The notes below the pieces were generated by a model, which was given only the letters and a program-made list of their open reading frames with translations, was not told where the DNA came from and ran no database searches. The position numbers and the translations under genes were made by a program. Positions 18,065-26,074 of a stretch of 64,000 bases of DNA are shown here, piece by piece. Each line of letters begins with the position of its first letter. The first letter of the stretch is position 1. This DNA comes from Sphingobium subterraneum (GTDB lineage: Bacteria; Pseudomonadota; Alphaproteobacteria; Sphingomonadales; Sphingomonadaceae): NCBI RefSeq assembly GCF_014199435.1, contig NZ_JACIJP010000006.1, forward strand, positions 124,001-188,000, written 5' to 3'.

Positions 18065-19351
18065 ATGGGATCGACAATGGCGGCAAAAATACTGGCGCGC
18101 GCATCCGGCGCCTCCAGTGTTGCGACGGGCGATGCAGTGGTCGCCGCAATCAGCTTCATCACCTGCCTCGACGGCCAGACTTTCATCGACAATTTTCGCG
18201 AAAAGAACCTGAAGGTCTGGGATCCCGAGCGGATGATATTCTGCTTCGATCATATGTTCCAACCCGACTGGATGCCCGTGCGGGCGGCCACCGAGCATCC
18301 AAAAATCAAGAGTTTCGCAAAGGAACAGGGGATTCCGGACGAAAACATCTACGATCTTGGCCGAAACGGCATTTCGCACCAGATCCCTGTCGAGCACGGC
18401 TGGGCGTTGCCCGGCACCGTATGCGTCGGCGCGGACACGCAAAGCTCGACCATGGGCGCCACGAATTGCTTTGCTCTGCCCGCACTGTTTGGCGTCGATC
18501 CGATCATCGTCAGCGGGAAATTGTGGATGATCGTCCCCGAATGCGTGCGCATCACGCTGACCGGGGCCTTTCCCGAAGGCGTGAACGGCAAGGATTTTGT
18601 GTACCGCCTTATTGCCGATCTAGGCGAGGATGTGCAGGGCAGAGTTATTGAATTCGACGGACCGGGCGTTGCCAACCTGTCCATGGATATGCGCCTGGCC
18701 ATTGCAAACGGCTCGGTCCAGATCGGCGCGCTGACCATCATCTTTCCCTCCGACGCCACATTGCTCGATTATATCGGACCCCGGGCGCGCGAAGAATTTG
18801 AGCCCGTGCAGGCCGACAGCGACGCCGATTATGTCGCGCATTACGACTATGACCTGAGCCGGATAGAGCCTCTTGTTGCCGGACCGCACAATATCGAGCT
18901 CGTGCGGCCGTTGAACCAGGTGACGGGCCTTCCGGTTACTGCCGCCAATATCGGGTCGTGCTCCAGCGGTCGGCTGTCCGATCTGGCGCTGGCCGCAAGC
19001 ATCTTGCGCGGGAGGCACGTTCACCCCTCCGTCCGTCTGGTGGTTACGCCCATATCCGCGGAAACCTACCGGGAGGCGAACCGCGCAGGGATTATACAGG
19101 ACCTGCTCGACGCCGGTGCGACCGTGACCCAGCCGGGATGCGGGGCGTGCTACAGCGGCAATCTTTCGCCCCTGAAGCTTGGCGACGGCGAAAGGTGCAT
19201 TTCGACTTCCGTCGAGACATTACGCGGCCGCATGGGCAGCAACGAATCCGAAGTGATCCTGGCCAATGCCGCAGTAGTCGCAGCGTCCGCCATCGCCGGG
19301 GAAATTGCGGACCCGGCCCGCTATAGGGCTAAGGAAAAGGTGTCAGCATGA
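18065..19351 (+). CDS. Aconitase-superfamily hydratase, large subunit (LeuC / DmdA-like)
   Basis: This 428-residue [4Fe-4S] hydro-lyase large subunit is related to isopropylmalate isomerase, homoaconitase and dimethylmaleate hydratase. The three cluster cysteines are Cys299 (GSCSSGR) and Cys359/Cys362 (GCGACYSG). HVEHGWALPGTVCVGADTQSST-type residues 109-129 fit the family. Its length matches the split LeuC form rather than full aconitase. Its stop overlaps the small-subunit ATG by four bases, and a PEP-mutase-type lyase follows, so leucine synthesis is unlikely. The closest known logic is dimethylmaleate hydratase plus dimethylmalate lyase of nicotinate fermentation. The true substrate is inferred, not proven. 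The ATG at 18065 has AAAGGA upstream. Confidence 0.85.
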   Translation: MGSTMAAKILARASGASSVATGDAVVAAISFITCLDGQTFIDNFREKNLKVWDPERMIFCFDHMFQPDWMPVRAATEHPKIKSFAKEQGIPDENIYDLGRNGISHQIPVEHGWALPGTVCVGADTQSSTMGATNCFALPALFGVDPIIVSGKLWMIVPECVRITLTGAFPEGVNGKDFVYRLIADLGEDVQGRVIEFDGPGVANLSMDMRLAIANGSVQIGALTIIFPSDATLLDYIGPRAREEFEPVQADSDADYVAHYDYDLSRIEPLVAGPHNIELVRPLNQVTGLPVTAANIGSCSSGRLSDLALAASILRGRHVHPSVRLVVTPISAETYREANRAGIIQDLLDAGATVTQPGCGACYSGNLSPLKLGDGERCISTSVETLRGRMGSNESEVILANAAVVAASAIAGEIADPARYRAKEKVSA

Positions 19352-19854
19352 AGTTGCAAGGCAAAAGCTGGAAATTCGGAAATGGCTTGGGCGCGACCGA
19401 CCTCGTTTCATCCGACTATGATAAACTGGGCATGACCCACGATTGGGACGGATGCGCCCAACATCTGCTGGAGAAGGTCGATCCCGGATTTCTCGGAAAA
19501 ATGCGTCGGGGCGACATCTTGATCGCCGGGACGCGCCTGGGCGCCGGGCACGCCCATTATTACATGACCGCGATCATGGGATGCAAACATGCCGGGATCA
19601 GCGGTATCCTGTGCGAAAGCGTCAACACGCTGTTTCAGCGCGCCGCCATCGATGCGGGCTATCCTGTCTGGCCGCTTCCCGGCATTTCGGATTTCGTCCG
19701 GGACGGCGACGAGCTTGAGATAGACCTCGCCACCGGGATGGCAACGAACAAGACGACTGGCGAAATCAAACAGTTCACCCCCATACCAGAACTGATCCGG
19801 GATATCCTGAACGCTGGCAATTCGCTCAACTGGGCGCTGACACTGGCGGTATAA
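19348..19854 (+). CDS. Aconitase-superfamily hydratase, small subunit (LeuD / DmdB-like, divergent)
   Basis: This 168-residue swivelling domain is the partner of the large subunit at 18065. The fold is recognised from KFGNGLGATDLV near the start, GDILIAGTRLGAGHAH (56-70) and GISGILCESVNTLFQRAAID. In most LeuD or aconitase proteins this loop reads G-x-N-F-G-x-G-S-S-R-E, which supplies the catalytic Ser and substrate-binding Arg. Here it reads G-T-R-L-G-A-G-H-A-H, so the Ser-Ser-Arg triad is absent. The substrate or proton donor may differ. ATGA overlap with the previous gene implies a fixed complex. It could also be a poorly active enzyme. Confidence 0.78.
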   Translation: MKLQGKSWKFGNGLGATDLVSSDYDKLGMTHDWDGCAQHLLEKVDPGFLGKMRRGDILIAGTRLGAGHAHYYMTAIMGCKHAGISGILCESVNTLFQRAAIDAGYPVWPLPGISDFVRDGDELEIDLATGMATNKTTGEIKQFTPIPELIRDILNAGNSLNWALTLAV

Positions 19855-19880
19855 GCAACGAGAGAAAAGGTCTTCAATCC

Positions 19881-20801
19881 ATGCAAATGACTGCCAAGCT
19901 GCGCGCGGAGTTGGCGCAGGGAATGGTTGTCGGGGCCGGATGCTTCGACGCGCTGTCGGCGCGGCTCGCGCAGCTCGCGGGCTTTCGCGCGATCCACATG
20001 ACCGGGCTTGGCGTCGAGGCATCCCAACTCGGCGCGCCGGATCTTGGGCTATTGTCCATGACCGAGGTCTGTACGCATGCCGCACGAATGGCGGAGGCGG
20101 TCGATATTCCGATCCTTGCCGACATCGACACAGGCTTTGGCGGTGTGCTGAATGTCGGGCGTACCATTCGCGAGATGGAAAGGGCGGGAATCGCGGGCGT
20201 GCATATCGAGGATCAGGCGCTGCCCAAACATTGCCCTTTGCTCGCGGGTCGCACGGTGGTCAGCCGGGAAGACGCCGTTGACCGACTGAAAGCGGCGCTC
20301 GACGCGCGAACGGACCCCAATTTCGTCATTGTTGCCCGGACGGACGCCGACACCATCTCGTTCGATGAAGTGGTCGAACGGGCGAACCTCTTTCTCGCGG
20401 AAGGGGCGGACATGGTCATGCCGATGATTATGCATGTCGACGGAAAATCCTATTTCAGCCTGCCGCCCGATGAACAGCTTGCATGGTCGCGCAAGTTGAT
20501 TGGCGCGATCGACGGTCCTGTCATGAACATGGGCGGGAGCCCCCCACCCGGCTACACCACTGATGACCTTGCCGAGGTCGGCTATGCGTTCACCATGTAC
20601 GCAGCGAGTGCGCTGAGCGCGGCCGCCAACGCGATGGCGGACCTCTTCAAATCCATTCGCGAAACTGGGAGCGACGTGTCCTATTTCGCAACACAGGCTG
20701 GACCTTATACCAACCCGCTCGAACTTATGCGCGCCGCGCGCCTGGATCATTTTGTGGCGCTCGAGACCAAATACACGGCCGGTCTGAAGAGCACGACATA
20801 G
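19881..20801 (+). CDS. PEP mutase / isocitrate lyase superfamily lyase (dimethylmalate-lyase-like)
   Basis: This 306-residue TIM-barrel carbon-carbon lyase has Mg2+ residues in ILADIDTGFGG (Asp81, Asp83), the HIEDQ segment (Glu110), and Arg153-Asp155 in ARTDAD. The catalytic loop has Lys116 and Cys118 (KHCPLL), so the acid cysteine of the lyases is kept although the usual Lys-Lys/Arg-Cys-Gly-His reads differently. PEP mutase lacks this Cys. Relatives are methylisocitrate lyase and 2,3-dimethylmalate lyase, which make pyruvate plus an organic acid. It lies 26 bp after the hydratase subunits, so hydration followed by cleavage of a branched dicarboxylate is likely. Confidence 0.85.
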   Translation: MQMTAKLRAELAQGMVVGAGCFDALSARLAQLAGFRAIHMTGLGVEASQLGAPDLGLLSMTEVCTHAARMAEAVDIPILADIDTGFGGVLNVGRTIREMERAGIAGVHIEDQALPKHCPLLAGRTVVSREDAVDRLKAALDARTDPNFVIVARTDADTISFDEVVERANLFLAEGADMVMPMIMHVDGKSYFSLPPDEQLAWSRKLIGAIDGPVMNMGGSPPPGYTTDDLAEVGYAFTMYAASALSAAANAMADLFKSIRETGSDVSYFATQAGPYTNPLELMRAARLDHFVALETKYTAGLKSTT

Positions 20802-20828
20802 CGGGACGGCGGAGGGCCATTCGCTAAC

Positions 20829-20851
20829 AAAGCGCCGGATCGCGCTGTTTT
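20829..20851 (+). terminator. Candidate intrinsic terminator after the lyase gene
   Basis: AGCGC (20831-20835) pairs with GCGCT (20842-20846) around CGGATC, preceded by AA and followed by GTTTT. It lies 30 bp after the lyase stop and would end the hydratase-lyase operon. The stem is short. Confidence 0.5.
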
Positions 20852-21010
20852 GCGCAGTGGATTTCCGAGCCAGAGCCGATCGCCCCCGCAGCGGCGTTGT
20901 CCGGATTGAGAAGCCAATATCCTGCCTCATATTACTGTTATGATCGTGCCGCCGGGCGGATCTTAGCCCCCTTCTTACCGCATCTGGTTTGAGTTAACGA
21001 ACCTCAGCCT

Positions 21011-21025
21011 GTTCGCTATGCGAAC
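21011..21025. promoter_or_regulatory. Operator-like palindrome GTTCGCTATGCGAAC
   Basis: This perfect 15-bp palindrome has arms GTTCGC and GCGAAC around TAT. It lies upstream of the AraC gene (start 21220) in a non-coding stretch. It is one of three GTTCG-N5-CGAAC sites in this window. The type resembles the 15-bp palindromes bound by IclR-family aromatic-pathway regulators. Confidence 0.6.
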
Positions 21026-21219
21026 GTGCGTCTTTCCTGTGTTTCGGGCGCACATTGGTTAAGTTATGATCGTATGATCAAACTAGCTGAGCGAGAGCAT
21101 TGAGGGCAACAGTCCAGTGCAGAGATACTCACCGCACCCGACGTTCCAGTTTGCGGATATGAAGGCGTACCGGAAATCAAAATAACCGGGTTGGCGTCGT
21201 GTCGAATAGAGGAGAGGAC

Positions 21220-22074
21220 ATGCGAGCGAGAGAGAATATTGTCGCACAGATGGCAGTTCCGGGCGTTACGGTACAACTGATGGACTATCGATGGAGCGCG
21301 GGGGAACAGATTACGTATAGTGAACGTGATTTCGTCGTGCTTTACCGGCCCTATAACACCCAAGTCACCGTTGCCGCACGAACCGATGCACGGCTTCTCG
21401 ATTTTGGGCAGCTCATGTTTTTCCCTGCCGACCTGAGTATCAAGACAGCCGCGGCGAACGTCAACGAACTGGTGCGAAGCATTCGGTGTCGGTTCGACCC
21501 GGAGTGGTTCGGAAAAGTCTGGAACACACTCTTCGAGCGGTGGGATGACGAGAAACTCGAAAAATGTTTCGACATGCGAAACGTCCGGATCGAGCAGGCC
21601 GTCCGCCGACTTGGGGTTGAAATCACCAATCCGGGATTTGCAAGCCCGCTGATGATCGAGTCGATTTCCAATGTGATCGCCATTGAAATTGCCCGATATT
21701 TCCGGGACTCGGACAATGACATGCGCGTCAGGACGCGAGCGGGCAAACTGAGCGAAGCGGACATTTCACGAATATGTGAATATGTGAGCGGCGTTGAGAA
21801 CAAATGTCCCAATGTTCAGGAAATCGCGGAGCATTGCGATATCAGCCCGGCGCATTTGCGCAGGTCGTTCAAGAATACGACCGGTCAGACGGTGTATAAA
21901 TATGTCGAGGATATCCGGCTGAAGAAAGCGCAGCATCTGTTGGCCGACTCGGACTTGGCGCTTAAGGAAATTTCGTTCCGCCTGGGATTTGCCAACTCCA
22001 GCACCTTTTCGTCCACCTTCAAGAGGATCTCGGGAGAAAGCCCAAGCGAGTATCGCTACCGCCATCGCCATTGA
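21220..22074 (+). CDS. AraC-family transcriptional regulator (copy 2)
   Basis: This 284-residue AraC regulator has the same length as the one at 2857 and shares its sensing-domain pattern (VQLMDYRWSAGEQI, LLDFGQLMFFPADLSI). The C-terminal double helix-turn-helix reads IAEHCDISPAHLRRSFKNTT, then DLALKEISFRLGFANS and SSTFKRISGESPSEYR. The ATG at 21220 has GGAGAGG 2-3 nt upstream; a GTG at 21199 is less likely. It lies between the hydratase-lyase operon and the oxidoreductase/mhpFE operon, both on the same strand, and may control either. Effector unknown. Confidence 0.92.
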   Translation: MRARENIVAQMAVPGVTVQLMDYRWSAGEQITYSERDFVVLYRPYNTQVTVAARTDARLLDFGQLMFFPADLSIKTAAANVNELVRSIRCRFDPEWFGKVWNTLFERWDDEKLEKCFDMRNVRIEQAVRRLGVEITNPGFASPLMIESISNVIAIEIARYFRDSDNDMRVRTRAGKLSEADISRICEYVSGVENKCPNVQEIAEHCDISPAHLRRSFKNTTGQTVYKYVEDIRLKKAQHLLADSDLALKEISFRLGFANSSTFSSTFKRISGESPSEYRYRHRH

Positions 22075-22250
22075 TCGAAACCAGCAACGAAGACGGCGCG
22101 GGGCGGGACAACGACGCTGGACGTTGGTCCGAGATCGCCACGCTTTTGGGCAGTCTGGTGAAAAAGTGTTCGGATCAGACAACTCAGCGCTTTTGAGTCG
22201 GTGGCGGCAATACGCGTATAGCCGGTGAGAAGGTCCAGCCGGAGAATTTT

Positions 22251-23204
22251 ATGAATTTGCATGCGTTGGTGATTGGCGCCACAGGCTATGTCGGTTCGCA
22301 CGTCGCGGCGGCCTTGCGTGCGCGGGGTCATCAGGTCACGGGGTTTGCCCGTAACGAGAAAAACGTGAACACTCTCAAGGCGGCAGGCCTGGGAGCGGTA
22401 CAAGGCTCGCTTGACGATCTCGACGGCTTGCGTACCCTCGTCGGGAACTACGACATCGTCGTAATGGCGGGGATGGTGCCCTTCGATGTCGAGATCGATT
22501 TGATGACGGCGATGGTCAATGGCTGCCAGTCCGGAAAGACCCGCTATTTACTGTTTACATCGGGGACCGGCGTACTGTCGATCGAGGCCAAGGAAGGTCA
22601 GTGGAGCCAGTACACCTTCGCGGAGGACGATCCGTTTCCGTTTCCGGCACGGGAAAACCGCGCCTTGCGCATCCGCACCGAAACCCTGGTTCGCGAAGCC
22701 AGCAATGACACCCTTTCCACCTTCGTCATCCGCCCGCCGCTGATCTGGGGCAATGCGGGCAGCATCCAGGTGCCGCAGATCTTCGAGTCCGCGCGGCAGA
22801 CGGGTAACGCCTGCTATCTGGGCGCGGGGCTCAACCTCTATTCGAACGTTCACGTCGAGGATTTGGCCGAAGCCTTCTGCCTCGCAATTGAAAAGGGCAC
22901 GCCCGGCGCGCTCTATCACACCGTCAGCGGAGAAGCCGATTTTCGCGAAATCGCCGAAGCGGTGGCCCATGTCACGGGATGTGGCACAAAGAGCCTCGAC
23001 TATGAGGGCGCCGTTGCGCTTTGGGGCAACATCTGGGTCGATCTTGCATTGGCGGTGAACAGCCGCTCGATCGCGAAGCGCGCCGTTGAAGACCTTGGTT
23101 GGTCGCCACGGCATCGGGACCTGATCGACGATATTCGCAACGGGTCCTATCTGGAAAGCTATAAAGCGGGACGGGGCGCCTTCAGCTGGCGGAGCCACGG
23201 GTAG
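22251..23204 (+). CDS. Atypical extended SDR (NAD-dependent epimerase/dehydratase type), copy B
   Basis: This 317-residue Rossmann oxidoreductase has GATGYVG near the N-terminus. It closely matches the protein at 8975-9931 across its length, including [43 protein letters not shown] and LAVNSRS, and both end in Ser-His-Gly. As in that copy the usual YxxxK is replaced ([14 protein letters not shown]). It starts 176 bp after the AraC gene and 50 bp before mhpF, so it probably forms an operon with mhpF and mhpE. Why an SDR of this kind leads an mhpFE operon is unclear. Either gene could be the result of a duplication. Confidence 0.88.
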   Translation: MNLHALVIGATGYVGSHVAAALRARGHQVTGFARNEKNVNTLKAAGLGAVQGSLDDLDGLRTLVGNYDIVVMAGMVPFDVEIDLMTAMVNGCQSGKTRYLLFTSGTGVLSIEAKEGQWSQYTFAEDDPFPFPARENRALRIRTETLVREASNDTLSTFVIRPPLIWGNAGSIQVPQIFESARQTGNACYLGAGLNLYSNVHVEDLAEAFCLAIEKGTPGALYHTVSGEADFREIAEAVAHVTGCGTKSLDYEGAVALWGNIWVDLALAVNSRSIAKRAVEDLGWSPRHRDLIDDIRNGSYLESYKAGRGAFSWRSHG

Positions 23205-23254
23205 GACGCTCCGCGCGATTATTGGCCAAAGGCATCATCTCTCAAGGAAACGTC

Positions 23255-24190
23255 ATGAAAACAGTAAAGGCCGTTATTATCGGCTCCGGCAACATCGGCA
23301 CGGACCTGATGATGAAAATGATCAAATATCCCCAGAATATGGAGTTGGTCGCGGTCGTCGGCATCGATCCCGCATCCGAAGGCCTGGCAATGGCACGCGA
23401 ACGGGGGATTGCGACAACCCATGAGGGGATCGAGGGCCTCAAGAAGCTGCCGTGCTACCCCGAAATCGGCATCGCGTTCGACGCAACGAGCGCTTATGCC
23501 CACAAGGCGCATGACGAGGCCCTGCGCGCTGACGGCATTCAGGTGGTGGACCTGACGCCGGCCGCCATCGGTCCTTTTACCGTGCCCCCGGTCAACATGC
23601 GCGCAAACCTGGATGCGCCCAATGTCAACATGGTCACCTGTGGCGGCCAGGCTACGATACCGATGGTCGCAGCGGTCAGCCGGGTTGCGACGGTGCACTA
23701 TGCAGAGATCGTTGCATCGGTTTCGTCACGCTCGGCCGGACCGGGCACGCGCGCGAATATCGACGAGTTCACTCGCACCACGGCCAACGCGATCGAGAAA
23801 GTCGGCGGCGCTGCCAAAGGCAAGGCGATCATCATCCTCAACCCCGCGGAACCGCCCATGATCATGCGCGATACGGTTTTCACCCTGTCCGAAGGGGCTG
23901 ACGAGGACGCCATCCGTCAATCGGTCGAAGAAATGGTCGCCGAGGTCCAGAAATATGTGCCGGGATACCGTCTCAAGCAGAAAGTGCAGTTTGAACGGTT
24001 CGGCGATAACAACAAGCTGAAGATTCCCGGTCGGGGCGAATTTACCGGCATCAAGACGTCCATCTTTCTGGAGGTCGAAGGCGCTGGCGACTATCTGCCC
24101 AGCTATTCGGGCAATCTCGACATCATGACCGCCGCAGCGAAGGCGACCGGCGAACTGCTCGCCGAACGGCGCATGGCTGCTGCTGCCTGA
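23255..24190 (+). CDS. mhpF: Acetaldehyde dehydrogenase, acylating (MhpF/DmpF-like)
   Basis: This 311-residue enzyme turns acetaldehyde, NAD+ and CoA into acetyl-CoA, the last step of meta-cleavage pathways. It has the nucleotide motif GSGNIG (10-15) and the catalytic Cys130 in [13 protein letters not shown]. It forms a channelling complex with the aldolase encoded 10 bp downstream. AAGGAAA lies upstream of the ATG at 23255; the frame extends to 23222 without support. It is separated from the rest of the mhp genes by strand: mhpF-mhpE run right and mhpB-C-A-D run left to meet them. Confidence 0.95.
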   Translation: MKTVKAVIIGSGNIGTDLMMKMIKYPQNMELVAVVGIDPASEGLAMARERGIATTHEGIEGLKKLPCYPEIGIAFDATSAYAHKAHDEALRADGIQVVDLTPAAIGPFTVPPVNMRANLDAPNVNMVTCGGQATIPMVAAVSRVATVHYAEIVASVSSRSAGPGTRANIDEFTRTTANAIEKVGGAAKGKAIIILNPAEPPMIMRDTVFTLSEGADEDAIRQSVEEMVAEVQKYVPGYRLKQKVQFERFGDNNKLKIPGRGEFTGIKTSIFLEVEGAGDYLPSYSGNLDIMTAAAKATGELLAERRMAAAA

Positions 24191-24200
24191 AGGAAATATA

Positions 24201-25247
24201 ATGCCAAAACTCAATGTAGAAGCGGGTGACAAACTTTACATCCAAGACGTCACGCTCCGTGATGGCATGCACGCCATCCGCCATATGTACGGCCTCGACC
24301 ATGTGCGCTCTATTGCCGCGGCGCTGGACAAGGCGGGCGTCGACGCGATCGAGGTCGCGCATGGCGACGGCCTCAGTGGCATGAGTTTCAATTATGGCTT
24401 CGGCGCGCATACCGACTGGGAATGGCTAGAAGCGGTAGCGGACGTCCTCGAAAAGGCGGTGCTGACCACGTTGATCCTGCCCGGTGTTGGCACTGTGGAC
24501 GAATTGCGCCGTGCCTATGACATTGGCGTGCGCTCGGTACGCGTCGCCACCCATTGCACCGAGGCGGACGTATCAAAGCAGCACATCGGTATAGCTCGCG
24601 ATCTGGGCATGGATGTGTCGGGCTTCCTGATGATGAGCCACATGATCGACGGCGAAGCGCTCGCCCAGCAGGCGCTGCTCATGGAAAGCTATGGTGTTCA
24701 GTGTGTCTATGTCACCGACAGCGGTGGCGCGCTCGACATGGACGGCGTGCGGGAACGCCTGCAAGCCTATGACCGGGTGTTAAAGCCCGAAACACAGCGC
24801 GGCATTCACGCGCATCACAATCTGTCCCTGGGTACCGCAAACTCCATCGTCGCAGCTCAGGAAGGCGCCTATCGCATTGACGCGAGCCTTGCCGGCATGG
24901 GTGCGGGCGCCGGCAATGCGCCGCTGGAGGTGTTTATCGCAGCCGCGGACCGCAAGGGCTGGAACCATGGATGCAATGTGATGGCGCTAATGGACGCGGC
25001 CGAAGATCTCGTCCGTCCGCTTCAGGATCGCCCGGTCCGCGTCGATCGCGAGACCCTCGCGCTGGGTTATGCAGGGGTCTATTCAAGCTTCCTGCGCCAC
25101 GCCGAAAAGGCCAGCAAGGATTATGGGATCGACACGCGCGAGATCCTCGTCGAACTGGGCCGTCGCAAGATGGTGGGCGGACAGGAAGACATGATCGTCG
25201 ATGTGGCGCTCGACATGGTCCGCGAAAAGGAAAAAGCGGCGTCGTAA
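24201..25247 (+). CDS. mhpE: 4-hydroxy-2-oxovalerate aldolase (MhpE/DmpG-like)
   Basis: This 348-residue divalent-metal aldolase splits 4-hydroxy-2-oxovalerate into pyruvate and acetaldehyde. It has the catalytic [13 protein letters not shown] (Arg20, Asp21) and the metal-binding HAHHN. The family C-terminal communication domain follows, fitting the aldolase-dehydrogenase complex with the neighbouring MhpF. AAGGAAAT precedes the ATG. Its stop codon lies inside a perfect 10-bp inverted repeat that also covers the stop of the opposing mhpD gene. Confidence 0.96.
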   Translation: MPKLNVEAGDKLYIQDVTLRDGMHAIRHMYGLDHVRSIAAALDKAGVDAIEVAHGDGLSGMSFNYGFGAHTDWEWLEAVADVLEKAVLTTLILPGVGTVDELRRAYDIGVRSVRVATHCTEADVSKQHIGIARDLGMDVSGFLMMSHMIDGEALAQQALLMESYGVQCVYVTDSGGALDMDGVRERLQAYDRVLKPETQRGIHAHHNLSLGTANSIVAAQEGAYRIDASLAGMGAGAGNAPLEVFIAAADRKGWNHGCNVMALMDAAEDLVRPLQDRPVRVDRETLALGYAGVYSSFLRHAEKASKDYGIDTREILVELGRRKMVGGQEDMIVDVALDMVREKEKAAS

Positions 25248-25256
25248 CGCCGCTTT
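25233..25256. terminator. Bidirectional terminator spanning two stop codons
   Basis: AAAGCGGCGT (25233-25242) pairs perfectly with ACGCCGCTTT (25247-25256) across the loop CGTA. It contains the mhpE stop (25245-25247) and starts inside the mhpD stop (25255-25257). The A run on one side and T run on the other make it a classic two-way intrinsic terminator for convergent operons. Confidence 0.8.
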
Positions 25257-26040
25257 AGCGGAAACCGATCTTCGCTTTTCCCAGTCCATCGATTGCCATC
25301 TCGAACTCGTCGCCGGGTGCGGCGGGTTCGAGCGGCACCAGTGAACCCGACAGGATGATGTCGCCAGCCTTGAGCGCCACGTCATAGGCCCCCAAAGTGT
25401 TCGCCAGCCACGCTACAGCGGTGAGCGGCGACCCCTGAACGGCGGAACCATAGCCTTCCGAGAGGGCCACGCCGTTTTTCCATACCTGACAGTGCAGACC
25501 GGGGAGGTCCAGATCGCGCGGATCGACCCGCTCCTCGCCGAGCACGAATATGCCGCAGGATGCATTATCAGCGATCGTATCGATGATCTTGATATCCCAA
25601 CCCGCAATCCGGCTGTCCACGATTTCGAAGCATGCGCACACGCTCTCGGTCGCTGCCAGCACATCGTCCTCGGTCACGCCCGGCCCGATGAGGTCGGACC
25701 GCAGAATGAACGCGATTTCCGCTTCCGCTCGCGGCGCGATAAGATTGCCCTCGATGGGATAGGCGGAGCCGGACGGCACCTGCATGGGATGGGTCAGGAA
25801 ACCGAAGTCGGGGCGATCCACGCCCAGCATGTCCTGTACCGCCTTCGATGTGACGCCGATTTTCTTGCCAACGACCCGTTCGCCCTCATTTTCCCGTCTC
25901 GCCAATATACCAAGGGAAATCCGGTAGGCATCGTCGATCGTCAGCTCTTCCCGGTGGCGAAGCGGTGGCACAGTACGATTGGCGCGCAAGGCCTCGAACA
26001 ACTCATCGGAATAGTTTTGAACGCGCGCTTCCTGGCTCAT
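25255..26040 (-). CDS. mhpD: 2-keto-4-pentenoate hydratase (MhpD-like)
   Basis: This 261-residue hydratase of the fumarylacetoacetate-hydrolase-type fold adds water to 2-hydroxypenta-2,4-dienoate to give 4-hydroxy-2-oxovalerate. GKKIGVTSKAVQDMLGVDRPDFG and the metal-ligand stretch PRAEAEIAFIL, with later SPLTAVAWLANTLG, are typical. The ATG at 26040 has GGAGA upstream; the frame is open to 26055. It is the last gene of the mhpB-C-A-D operon, 34 bp after mhpA. Confidence 0.95.
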   Translation of the reverse strand: MSQEARVQNYSDELFEALRANRTVPPLRHREELTIDDAYRISLGILARRENEGERVVGKKIGVTSKAVQDMLGVDRPDFGFLTHPMQVPSGSAYPIEGNLIAPRAEAEIAFILRSDLIGPGVTEDDVLAATESVCACFEIVDSRIAGWDIKIIDTIADNASCGIFVLGEERVDPRDLDLPGLHCQVWKNGVALSEGYGSAVQGSPLTAVAWLANTLGAYDVALKAGDIILSGSLVPLEPAAPGDEFEMAIDGLGKAKIGFR

Positions 26041-26074
26041 CAAACATCTCCGCAATAATTATTGGCACTGAAGA

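Larger units (their letters stand above)
20802..21219. promoter_or_regulatory. Intergenic region with terminator and 15-bp operator
   Basis: This 418-bp gap lies between the lyase gene and the AraC gene. It holds a hairpin at 20829-20851 and the palindrome at 21011-21025 (both listed). A nearby half-site CGAAC lies at 20998-21002. No convincing gene is seen. The 195 bp between the palindrome and the AraC start are unassigned and should include the AraC promoter. Confidence 0.5.

Noticed and set aside
18065..19854. Leucine-biosynthesis leuCD
   Set aside because: No leuB or leuA is near, a PEP-mutase-type lyase follows, and the small subunit lacks the LeuD active-site loop. A leucine role is not excluded but is unlikely.
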